Below are positions 24,886-32,069 of a stretch of 32,069 bases of DNA, piece after piece. The position numbers and the translations under genes are program-made. This DNA is from Stutzerimonas stutzeri. GTDB lineage: Bacteria > Pseudomonadota > Gammaproteobacteria > Pseudomonadales > Pseudomonadaceae. The DNA lies in contig NZ_JAMOHY010000033.1 of the NCBI RefSeq assembly GCF_024448695.1, positions 1 to 32,069 on the forward strand, in the 5' to 3' direction. The notes under the pieces are model-generated. The model was not told the DNA's origin and made no database searches. It worked only from the letters and a program-made list of their open reading frames with translations. The stretch's first letter is position 1. Every line of letters begins with the position of its first letter.

Positions 24886-26292
24886 ATGCTCTGGGCCTGC
24901 ATCCTCTTCCCGCAACTGGCCATGGATGGCGTGCTGCGCCAACGTGCCGATGCGGATTCGCCTCTGGCGCTGCTCGCAGGACCTGCGCAACGGCGCGTGC
25001 TGCAGGCGGTCAATCCCGCCGCGCGGGCGCTGGGGCTGCGGCCCGGCCAGTCCCTGATCGCCGCTCAGGCCTTGAGCCAGAACTTCGCCACCGCCGACTA
25101 CGATCCGGTTGCCATCGAGCGCTGGCAGCAGTTGCTCGCCGCCTGGGCCTACGGCTTCAGCGCCCAGGTCAGCCTGCACTATCCCCGCTGCCTGCTACTG
25201 GAGGTGCACTCGTGCCTTGGCCTGTTCGGCCCCTGGCCCCGTTTCGAAGCACGGCTGCGCGAGGAGCTCGGCGCGCTGGGCTTTCGCCATCGCATTACCG
25301 CAGCCCCCAATCCGGTCGCCGCACGGGTGCTGGCCAACGTCCATGATGGCCTGGCAATCACGGAGGCTGACACACTGCGCCAGGCCCTTGGTCGCTTGCC
25401 AGTGCAGCACCTGGGGTTTTCCCGTGAAGCAGCTACGGCCTTCGCCCGCATGGGCCTGCGCGATCTGGCCCGGATACTCGCCCTGCCGCGTGACAGCCTG
25501 AGTCGACGCTTTCCTGCCGAGGTACTGCTGCAACTGGATCGACTGCTTGGCATCCGCCCGCTAGCCCTGGACTTTCACCGCCCACCCGATGTGTTCGAGC
25601 AGCGCATCGAGCTGAACTTCGAGGTCGAGTCGCATCAGGCACTGCTGTTCCCCCTGCGCCGGCTGACATCTGATCTGGCCGCCTTCCTCGCCGGACGCGA
25701 CAGCGGTGTACAGCGTTTCATTCTGCATCTGGAACACCGCGCCATGGCCGACAGCCAGGTGCCGGTGGGTTTGCTGAGTGCCGAGCGCGACGCCAGCATG
25801 CTCTTTGAACTGACTCGAAGCCGCCTCGAACAGGTGCAACTGCCCGCACCTGTGCTGGCCGTACGGCTGGTCGCCCGTGAGCTACCGCGCTTTGCCCCGG
25901 CGCACGGCCAGCTGTTCGAGGAGCGTCCGCAGCAGTCCCTGCCCTGGGAGCGACTACGCGAGCGCCTGCGTGCGCGCCTGGGCGATGACGCCGTGCATGG
26001 CCTGGGTGCCCGCGCCGATCACCGGCCCGAGTGCGCCTGGTCCACGGGCTCTTCAGTCCCGCCGCCACGGTCTGGTGCTCGCCCCGGCTGGCTGCTGGCC
26101 GAACCTCAGCCGCTGCGCGACAGCTCCCTGCAGATCCTCGCCGGTCCCGAGCGCATCGAGTCCGGCTGGTGGGACGGGGCCGATGTACGCCGCGACTATT
26201 ATGTGGTGCAGATGCGCAGCGGCCAGCGTGGCTGGGCATTTCGGGCGGTTGGCACCGATGGCCCTCTGCTGCTGCATGGCTGGTTCGCATGA
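24886..26292 (+). CDS. imuB: ImuB, catalytically inactive Y-family polymerase-like protein
   Basis: A 468-residue Y-family homologue. The fingers/palm part starts [13 protein letters not shown], where active enzymes carry a DxD-type acidic motif. The second acidic motif (SxDE) is replaced by [11 protein letters not shown]. This loss of metal ligands is normal for ImuB, which acts as a hub for the beta clamp and DnaE2. A helix-hairpin-helix region ([19 protein letters not shown]) lies at about 178-205. The C-terminal part is long and less conserved. AGGTGG precedes the ATG at 24886. The stop TGA overlaps the ATG of dnaE2 (ATGA), giving coupled translation. Upstream in-frame starts would overlap imuA and are rejected. 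Confidence 0.9.
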   Translation: MLWACILFPQLAMDGVLRQRADADSPLALLAGPAQRRVLQAVNPAARALGLRPGQSLIAAQALSQNFATADYDPVAIERWQQLLAAWAYGFSAQVSLHYPRCLLLEVHSCLGLFGPWPRFEARLREELGALGFRHRITAAPNPVAARVLANVHDGLAITEADTLRQALGRLPVQHLGFSREAATAFARMGLRDLARILALPRDSLSRRFPAEVLLQLDRLLGIRPLALDFHRPPDVFEQRIELNFEVESHQALLFPLRRLTSDLAAFLAGRDSGVQRFILHLEHRAMADSQVPVGLLSAERDASMLFELTRSRLEQVQLPAPVLAVRLVARELPRFAPAHGQLFEERPQQSLPWERLRERLRARLGDDAVHGLGARADHRPECAWSTGSSVPPPRSGARPGWLLAEPQPLRDSSLQILAGPERIESGWWDGADVRRDYYVVQMRSGQRGWAFRAVGTDGPLLLHGWFA

Positions 26293-29200
26293 ACGACTAT
26301 GCCGAACTGCATTGTCTGTCGAATTTCAGTTTTCAGCGCGGGGCCTCCAGCGCGCAGGAGCTGTTCGAGCGCGCCGCGCGTCTGGGCTATCGCGCGCTGG
26401 CGATCACCGATGAATGCACCCTGGCCGGTGTCGTGCGTGCCTGGCAGGCCTCGAAGGACAGCGGCGTGCCGCTCATCGTCGGCAGCGAAATGCCGATTGA
26501 GGACGGGCCCAGGCTGGTCCTGCTGGCCGAGAATCTCACCGGTTATCAGGCGCTTTCGCGCTTGATTACCCTGGCCCGGCGACGCGCTGAAAAAGGCCGC
26601 TACCGGCTGCTGGCCGAGGACCTTGCGGAGTCGACCGAGGGCCTGCTGGCGATCTGGCTGGCCGGTGATGATGCCCCTCACGCGCCTTGGCTGCACGAGC
26701 GCTTTGCCGATCGATTGTGGCTCGGCATTGAGCTGCATCGTGGGCCGGATGACGCCGCGCACTTGCAACGACAGCTCCACCTGGCCGAGGCCTGCGGCCT
26801 GCCCGCCGTGGCGTGCGGTGACGTTCACATGCATGCCCGTGGACGACGCGCCCTGCAGGACTGCATGACCGCCATCCGTCATCACCTGCCGGTGGCCGAG
26901 GCTGGCGCCCATTTGTTCTCCAATGGCGAACGTCATCTGCGCCGACGCGAGGAGCTTGCCGAGCTGTATCCGCCCCAACTGCTGGCCGAAACCCTGCGCA
27001 TCGCCGAACGCTGCACCTTCGATCTGGGTCAGTTGCGTTACCAGTACCCCCATGAACTGGTGCCGACAGACCATGACGCCACCTCCTGGCTTCGTAAACT
27101 CGTCGAAGACGGTGCCCGTTGGCGTTGGCCAGAGGGCGTGCCAGAAAAGGCTCGGGCACTGATCGAGCATGAACTCGGCCTGATCGCCGAGCTGCAGTAC
27201 GAAAGCTACTTTCTGACGGTGCATGACCTCGTGCGCTGGGCACGCGGGCAGCACATCCTGTGTCAGGGTCGCGGCTCGGCGGCGAACTCCACGGTGTGTT
27301 TTGCTTTGGGCATTACCGAACTCGACCCGGCACGAACGGGCACCCGGATGCTGTTCGAACGGTTCATGTCGCGCGAGCGCAATGAGCCGCCCGACATCGA
27401 TGTCGATTTTGAGCACGAGCGCCGTGAAGAGGTCATCCAGTACATTTTCCGTCGCTATGGCCGCGAGCGCGCCGCCCTCACTGCCGTGGTCAGCAGTTAC
27501 CACGGGGCCGGGGCCGTACGCGATGTGGCCAAGGCCCTCGGCCTGCCGCCCGACCAGGTCAATGCCCTGGCCGACTGCTGCGGACGCTGGAGCGATAAGC
27601 CTCCCGACGATGAACGCCTGACTGAAGCCGGTTTCGACCCGGAGAATCCGCTATTACGTCGCGTCCTGGTACTGACGGGCGAGCTGATCGGTTTTCCTCG
27701 TCACCTGTCTCAGCATCCCGGCGGCTTCGTCATCTCCGAGCAGCCCCTGAGTACGCTGGTCCCGGTAGAGAATGCAGCCATGGCCGGGCGTACCGTGATC
27801 CAGTGGGACAAGGATGACCTCGACCTGCTGGGCCTGCTGAAGGTCGACGTACTCGCGCTCGGCATGCTCAGTGCCCTGCACCGCTGCTTCGATCTGATTG
27901 AACGCTATCGCGGCACACGGTGGACCCTTGCAAGCCTGCCGGCGGAAGACCCGGCGACCTACGCCATGATCAGCCGCGCCGACACCATCGGCGTATTCCA
28001 GATCGAATCGCGGGCGCAGATGGCCATGCTGCCTCGCCTGCGGCCAAAGACCTTTTACGACCTGGTGATACAGGTGGCCATCGTGCGTCCCGGTCCCATC
28101 CAGGGCGACATGGTCCACCCCTACCTGCGCCGGCGCAACGGCGAGGAAGCGATTGCGTATCCCTCCGAGGAGCTTGTGCCAGTGTTCGAGCGGACCCTGG
28201 GCGTGCCGCTGTTTCAGGAGCAGGTGATGGAGTTGGCCATCGTCGCAGCGGACTACACCCCGGGCGAAGCGGACGAACTGCGCCGCAGCATGGCCGCGTG
28301 GAAGCGTCACGGCGGGCTGGAGCCGCACCGCCAGCGGTTGACCTCTCGCATGCTGGAAAAGGGCTATACGGCGCAGTTCGTCGAGCGCATCTTCGAGCAG
28401 ATCAAAGGCTTTGGCAGCTACGGCTTTCCGGAATCCCATGCGGCCAGCTTCGCCCTGCTCACCTACGCCAGTTGCTGGCTCAAGTGCCATGAGCCGGCAG
28501 CCTATGCCTGCGCACTGATCAACAGCTGGCCGATGGGGTTCTACAGTCCCGATCAGGTGCTGCAGGATGTCCGGCGCCATGGCATCAAGGTACGCCCTGT
28601 GGATGTCCGTTACAGCGATTGGGAGTGCAGCCTGGAGCCTACCGGCGCTGTACAGCCGGCCATTCGCATCGGCCTGCGGATGATCCGTGGTGTGCGCGAG
28701 GCCGAGGGGCGGCGTATCGAAGCAGCACGCCAGCTGCAGGCCTTCACCAATGTGGACGATCTGTGCCGGCGCGCTCAGCTTGATGCCCGAACCCGTGAGC
28801 AACTGGCTGATGCAGGTGCCCTGCAGGGGCTGGCCGGCAATCGTCATCAAGCACGCTGGGCGGTGGCCGGTGTTGAAACGCAGCTGCCCCTGTTTGCCGG
28901 TGTGCCCCCGACCGAGGACACACCGGCGGCGCTGCCAGCGCCCTCGGTGGGTGAGGATCTGCTGACCGACTATGCCACCCTCGGTACCACGTTGGGGCCT
29001 CATCCCCTGTTGCTGCTGCGCGAACAGCTTGGCGCCCTGCGTTGCCGCAGTTCACGCGAGCTGCTTGAGATGGAGCCTGATCGGCTGATCAGCGTCGCCG
29101 GCCTGGTGATCGGTCGCCAGCGACCGCAAACCGCCAGCGGCGTCATTTTCGTTACCCTTGAAGACGAGTTTGGCATGGTCAATGTGGTGGTCTGGAACGA

Positions 29201-29363
29201 CCTGGCCGAACGTCAGCGGCGCGTGCTGTTGCAATCTCGCCTGCTGCGCGTGGATGGCCATCTGGAAATGGCCGATGGCGTACGCCATGTGATCGCCGGT
29301 CGCCTCACAGACCTCACTGCGCTGCTGACCGGCCTGGATGTACGCAGCCGGGACTTTCAATGA
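26289..29363 (+). CDS. dnaE2: error-prone DNA polymerase DnaE2 (ImuC)
   Basis: A 1024-residue C-family polymerase. The PHP domain starts at [12 protein letters not shown] (4-15) and includes ITDECTLAG near 39-47. The polymerase core has [14 protein letters not shown] (325-338) and the active-site aspartates in [13 protein letters not shown] (D369, D371, D373). The tandem helix-hairpin-helix region and an OB-fold (GLVIGRQR, then [15 protein letters not shown]) near 940-980 close the protein. Its length fits DnaE2 (about 1020-1080) and not replicative DnaE1 (about 1170). It overlaps imuB by four bases. With ImuA and ImuB it performs SOS-induced translesion synthesis. Nothing suggests it is damaged. 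Confidence 0.95.
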   Translation: MNDYAELHCLSNFSFQRGASSAQELFERAARLGYRALAITDECTLAGVVRAWQASKDSGVPLIVGSEMPIEDGPRLVLLAENLTGYQALSRLITLARRRAEKGRYRLLAEDLAESTEGLLAIWLAGDDAPHAPWLHERFADRLWLGIELHRGPDDAAHLQRQLHLAEACGLPAVACGDVHMHARGRRALQDCMTAIRHHLPVAEAGAHLFSNGERHLRRREELAELYPPQLLAETLRIAERCTFDLGQLRYQYPHELVPTDHDATSWLRKLVEDGARWRWPEGVPEKARALIEHELGLIAELQYESYFLTVHDLVRWARGQHILCQGRGSAANSTVCFALGITELDPARTGTRMLFERFMSRERNEPPDIDVDFEHERREEVIQYIFRRYGRERAALTAVVSSYHGAGAVRDVAKALGLPPDQVNALADCCGRWSDKPPDDERLTEAGFDPENPLLRRVLVLTGELIGFPRHLSQHPGGFVISEQPLSTLVPVENAAMAGRTVIQWDKDDLDLLGLLKVDVLALGMLSALHRCFDLIERYRGTRWTLASLPAEDPATYAMISRADTIGVFQIESRAQMAMLPRLRPKTFYDLVIQVAIVRPGPIQGDMVHPYLRRRNGEEAIAYPSEELVPVFERTLGVPLFQEQVMELAIVAADYTPGEADELRRSMAAWKRHGGLEPHRQRLTSRMLEKGYTAQFVERIFEQIKGFGSYGFPESHAASFALLTYASCWLKCHEPAAYACALINSWPMGFYSPDQVLQDVRRHGIKVRPVDVRYSDWECSLEPTGAVQPAIRIGLRMIRGVREAEGRRIEAARQLQAFTNVDDLCRRAQLDARTREQLADAGALQGLAGNRHQARWAVAGVETQLPLFAGVPPTEDTPAALPAPSVGEDLLTDYATLGTTLGPHPLLLLREQLGALRCRSSRELLEMEPDRLISVAGLVIGRQRPQTASGVIFVTLEDEFGMVNVVVWNDLAERQRRVLLQSRLLRVDGHLEMADGVRHVIAGRLTDLTALLTGLDVRSRDFQ

Positions 29364-29411
29364 ATGAAGGCAGTCCCAACTGCGTGCAGGCCCGCACAGG
29401 ACATCGTTCGG

Positions 29412-30041
29412 CTACTCCGGTCCCAGAGCCCCGATCACGGAACCGGACGCAGCCCCCAGCAGTGCTCCAAAGACGGCTGCAGGAATGGCGCCAAGCCCTA
29501 CTATCTTGACGCCCAGCGTTGCTCCGGCAGCAGCGCCGGTGATCGCACCCTGTACGTCATGAGCGATCACCAGTGCCAATTTCTTTTTGTCCAGTTGCTC
29601 CGCGAACTCTTTCACGTAGAGGAGGCTGTCCTCGGCGATGCTGCCGATCGCTGCGGCCACATCGTTCCTGGCACGCTTGAGTTGCTCCACGAGGGCGCGC
29701 AGCTCTTCCTCGATCGCTTCAAATGCTTGCTCGCTCAGCAGGCTTCTGCTGAGCGTCTTGAGGATCTCGGCATCGCCTTCTCCGATGATCTCTTTCTTCA
29801 CGAGGCTATCGATCTGCACATAGAAGGCGCCCTCGGTGAACAGAGGCTGGCCCCTTAGCAGCCGGGTTGTCTCGAACAGGATTTCTCGGTGGTATGTGCC
29901 AATGTCGGTTGCCGGCACGTTCAATAAACCGACAGTGTCGGGTGTCTGCCCTATGCCAACGGCAGGCAGCATTGCGGCAACGCCGAGGCCGGCAGATCCA
30001 AGCAGGACTTGGCGCCGTCCGTAAGCGTGAGTGGCGTTCAT
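29412..30041 (-). CDS. exported protein with glycine-rich hydrophobic C-terminus
   Basis: A 209-residue protein I do not recognise. The N-terminus RRQVLLGSAGLGVAAMLPAVGIG is a signal sequence with a twin arginine but without the full Tat motif, so Sec or Tat is undecided. The middle (about 40-150) is helical and charged. The last 45 residues carry small-residue repeats (GAITGAAAGATLGVKIVGLG, then ALLGAASGSVIGALG) like glycine-zipper segments that insert in membranes. Such tails occur in lipoproteins, pore formers and some bacteriocin-like proteins. None can be assigned here. AGGAG lies nine bases before the ATG. It ends close to dnaE2 in convergent orientation (48 bp) and stands alone. Confidence 0.75.
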   Translation of the reverse strand: MNATHAYGRRQVLLGSAGLGVAAMLPAVGIGQTPDTVGLLNVPATDIGTYHREILFETTRLLRGQPLFTEGAFYVQIDSLVKKEIIGEGDAEILKTLSRSLLSEQAFEAIEEELRALVEQLKRARNDVAAAIGSIAEDSLLYVKEFAEQLDKKKLALVIAHDVQGAITGAAAGATLGVKIVGLGAIPAAVFGALLGAASGSVIGALGPE

Positions 30042-30212
30042 CTGGAGTGCTCCTGATTTCCGTCGGGTTCTCCCGACATACCGAATCGGGGATAAGGGAC
30101 ATCTTCCATTTATAGGTTAGATCGCACCTTTTAGCCTGCTCTATTGAAAACCACGTGCAGAGGTCACTGTGACCGGGTGTGCTTGCTGCAGGCGTGCAAC
30201 AGCTGCAGCACC

Positions 30213-31001
30213 TTAGGACGAGGTCGCTGTGTCGTCTGCATCCGGCTCTTTGGCCAGGCTAACGCTCCAGTGGCCGCCTGACTCCTGCACGGCATGCAGC
30301 AGGTCATAGGTCTTGATCATGTTGAGCAACCCGGAATGCCCATAGGCGCTGGGCGAGAATGCAGGGTCGGCGCGCTTGAGATAACCGCCCAACGTGCTGA
30401 GGGGAACCATGCCTTCGTTCGTGCCAGCCACCATGAGGGCGACCGCATCGACCACGAAGCGGGGTCGACGCTTGACGACCGGTTTGGCGGGTTCCGCCTT
30501 GGCGTCGACCTTTGCACAAGTCGCTGCCCGGGGCTCCGGTGATTCGCCGGTCTGCTCAGGGGCCTGGCGCGTCCATTCAAAGAACTCATCACTGGCGTTG
30601 CGCAGCGCATCCGGTGTCTTGGCTTCGCCCACAATACAAACCGTCGCGCCCCGCTCCCGGAGTTTGCGACACAGGTACGCAAAGTCCGAATCGCTGGTTA
30701 CCAGGCAGAAGGTGTCGGCACGTGCGTCGAAGAGTACTTCCAGCGCATCGAGCGCCAGCGCGATATCGGCGGTGTTCTTGCCTGGCGCATACTGGTATTG
30801 CAGGCAAGGGGTGAAAGCCAGGCGAACCAGGGCATCTTGCCATCTGTTCGCTAACGTCGCGTGGTTGCCGTAACCGCGTCGAACCACTACCCGCCCAAAC
30901 TGTGCGGCGACGCGCGAAGCATGTTCCAAAATCTCCGGTGAAACGTTGTCGCAATCTACCAGGACCGCTACCCGAGTCTCGCCATTTGCTGGAAACGCCA
31001 T
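30213..31001 (-). CDS. NYN domain putative RNase with C-terminal LOTUS (OST-HTH) domain
   Basis: A 262-residue cytoplasmic protein. The NYN/LabA-like PIN-fold nuclease domain (about 8-140) shows VLVDCDN (D16, D18, N19), KNTADIALALDALEVL and VTSDSDFAYLCRKLRERG, which supply the acidic metal-binding cluster. A charged Ala/Pro linker follows, then an OST-HTH/LOTUS RNA-binding domain (about 172-252: VVDAVALMVAGTNEGMVPLS, then LLNMIKTYDLLHAV). NYN enzymes are usually RNases. This NYN-LOTUS pairing is recurrent in bacteria, but the target is generally unknown. GGGG-type SD sits about ten bases upstream of the ATG. The linker and domain order look intact. It is monocistronic, with 216 bp before the next gene. 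Confidence 0.88.
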   Translation of the reverse strand: MAFPANGETRVAVLVDCDNVSPEILEHASRVAAQFGRVVVRRGYGNHATLANRWQDALVRLAFTPCLQYQYAPGKNTADIALALDALEVLFDARADTFCLVTSDSDFAYLCRKLRERGATVCIVGEAKTPDALRNASDEFFEWTRQAPEQTGESPEPRAATCAKVDAKAEPAKPVVKRRPRFVVDAVALMVAGTNEGMVPLSTLGGYLKRADPAFSPSAYGHSGLLNMIKTYDLLHAVQESGGHWSVSLAKEPDADDTATSS

Positions 31002-31217
31002 CCTGTATTCCCCTTCATCCCTGATCGCCCCTGTGGATCGGCACGTCGTACTGGCTGATCCTAGCGCAACGGCACAGGCACTCCAACCGAAGAGGACTCT
31101 CTCAAAGGCGTTGCCAGGATGTAAACCGGCACGTGGTATAGCGGCAGCTGGGAGAGGATTGCAGCGGCCTTGCTCGGTACGCTACTGCACAATTAAGCGA
31201 AGGCAGAACAGGATCGG

Positions 31218-31445
31218 CTACGTGCCGACGTCCAGTCTGAACGCATGGTTGCCTCCCGCTTCGCTGGCGCTGAGGAGCTGTGCCGAGATACGCCGAATTT
31301 CCGCATAGACCTCCAGCCGCTCTTCCGCTGTTAGCGGCTGGTCTGCGAAATCGGCCTGCGCCAGGTCAATATCAGCGAGCATCTCTCCCGCAAGCCTTCG
31401 GGCAAAAGCTCTCGCCAACCTTTTTCTGATAAATCCGTTGTCCAT
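31218..31445 (-). CDS. small hypothetical protein
   Basis: A 75-residue predicted cytoplasmic protein with basic start (MDNGFIRKRLARAFARRL) and a charged helical middle (LTAEERLEVYAEIRRISAQLL). I cannot name it. The amino-acid pattern is that of a folded helical protein rather than a shadow frame, but the SD (GAG) is weak. It contains a perfect 9-bp inverted repeat (31313-31341). It lies between the NYN gene and the radC leader and might be transcribed from its own promoter. Moderate confidence that it is translated. Confidence 0.5.
   Translation of the reverse strand: MDNGFIRKRLARAFARRLAGEMLADIDLAQADFADQPLTAEERLEVYAEIRRISAQLLSASEAGGNHAFRLDVGT
31313..31341. repeat. 9-bp inverted repeat
   Basis: CCAGCCGCT (31313-31321) and AGCGGCTGG (31333-31341) are exact inverse complements separated by 11 bases. 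They fall inside the small 75-residue ORF on the minus strand. Confidence 0.85.
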
Positions 31446-31818
31446 GCCACGTTCTCGAAACCGGGTGAAGTCGTATACCTCGACATGCCATGCGGTTCAA
31501 CCTGACTGCCCCGCTTCAGCATCTGCGGTGCGTGATCAAGACTGACGCACGTCTCGTCAGCGCGACGCGGTCATCTACATCTACACGCACAGGGAGCGAA
31601 AGCCTGCGCGCTTCGCTTGCCGTGATTAACCGAACCTCCGTGTGGGGTATGGGGACGGTCTTGCTGTTTCCTCTCACCGTGTCACGGCGTTCTCGCCGTC
31701 AAGGGCTTCACCCGCGTGGCGTGTTTGCGGCGGTCGCCGGCTACGCCCCCTGACTGCTTGCGCTGCGCCGTGCCGGACCGGTTCCGGGCAATTCCGCCCG
31801 AGCTACCGGAGCACCGAC
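31446..31818 (+). other. long 5' region of radC with hairpins
   Basis: No gene is evident between the small ORF and radC. Plus-strand stems include AGCGAA/TTCGCT (31595-31617), ACGGT/ACCGT (31655-31680) and ACGGCG-TTCT-CGCCGT (31684-31699), with a GC-rich CCGGA/TCCGG element before the start. Known radC-motif RNAs lie in front of radC and other DNA-interacting genes, which fits this place. I cannot confirm the motif without a covariance search. Confidence 0.45.
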
Positions 31819-32069
31819 ATGTCGATTTCCTCTTGCGCCATGGTCTCTTCTCTTTTGATTCAAGACGAAGCAGGCCACTATGTGCCGGCCACGGCCGATC
31901 AGATCCTGACGGCAGCCCGCCAGGTGATAGATCTCAAGATCCCGCGCGGTGCAGCGTTCACCGCGCCTGACGTCGTCAAGGACTACCTGGGCGCCAAGCT
32001 GGCAGGCTTCGAGCACGAAGTGTTCGCAGTGCTGTTCCTAGACAACCGGCATCGCCTGATCGAGTACGT
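31819..32069 (+). CDS. radC: RadC family protein, N-terminal fragment
   Basis: ATG at 31819 has GGAG seven bases upstream and opens a frame that is still open at the window edge (83 complete codons). The sequence contains AAFTAPDVVKDYLGAKL and the conserved HEVFAVLFLDNRHRLIEY, which leads into the JAB/MPN metal site of RadC. The part with the HxHxSG zinc ligands lies beyond the window. It follows a long hairpin-rich leader. The C-terminal piece at the left edge is in the same family; about 42 residues of a normal RadC would be missing between the two fragments if they were parts of one gene. Confidence 0.9.
   Translation, partial: MSISSCAMVSSLLIQDEAGHYVPATADQILTAARQVIDLKIPRGAAFTAPDVVKDYLGAKLAGFEHEVFAVLFLDNRHRLIEY

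Noticed and set aside
26199..29003. Minus-strand frames of about 430-450 codons opposite dnaE2.
   Set aside because: The plus strand encodes an unbroken DnaE2 with all active-site residues. The antisense frames have no domain or ribosome site.
1..32069. Insertion sequences, integrase, tRNA attachment site or CRISPR array.
   Set aside because: No transposase or integrase motif, no tRNA-like fold and no regularly spaced repeats were seen, so mobility is inferred only from cargo type and radC context.

Overview
The window looks like accessory DNA of a gamma-proteobacterium, most likely Pseudomonas or a close relative such as Stutzerimonas. This is inferred from the high GC content, the imuA-imuB-dnaE2 gene order, the AcuR/AcuI pair, the TonB-receptor/PepSY cluster and the style of the leader RNAs. 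The 3' end of one radC gene lies at the left edge and the 5' end of another radC reading frame lies at the right edge. RadC-type genes of this kind are common in integrative elements. The segment therefore reads as about 31.7 kb of cargo lying between two radC fragments. I see no integrase, transposase, tRNA, rRNA or CRISPR array.

Layout. (1) 1-2850: radC end with a terminator, a zinc alcohol dehydrogenase (adhP-like), a small envelope protein and a secreted thermonuclease with an Excalibur domain. (2) 3420-5120: acuR-acuI, with an AcuR-type operator inside each of two promoters. (3) 5480-9620: a His-rich membrane protein, a TonB-dependent receptor and a PepSY membrane protein, probably a metal or siderophore uptake unit. 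(4) 9742-16406: a three-gene minus-strand operon made of a 1705-residue exonuclease/RecQ/UvrD fusion, a three-TM small protein and a protein with a ScoMcrA-like head plus a DUF3883 PD-(D/E)XK nuclease fold. This is the best candidate for a poorly described defence or DNA-processing system. (5) 16788-20467: a restriction-modification locus with two divergent adenine/cytosine-N methyltransferases of different classes and an HNH endonuclease, visibly more AT-rich than its neighbours.

(6) 20468-21232: a long structured leader, a short overlapping leader ORF and a hairpin that hides the Shine-Dalgarno of an 88-residue protein. (7) 21411-23829: a LuxR-type regulator convergent with an ABC exporter gene broken by a one-base frameshift. 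(8) 24186-29363: the SOS mutasome imuA-imuB-dnaE2 behind a LexA box that overlaps its promoter. (9) 29412-31445: a signal-peptide protein with a glycine-rich hydrophobic tail, a NYN/LOTUS putative RNase and a small protein. (10) 31446-32069: the structured leader and start of radC.

Taken together, the segment combines barriers to foreign DNA (regions 4 and 5, perhaps the NYN protein), induced mutagenesis and repair (region 8) and metabolic or metal functions (regions 1-3). All functional calls rest on motif recognition in translated sequence. No database search was run.
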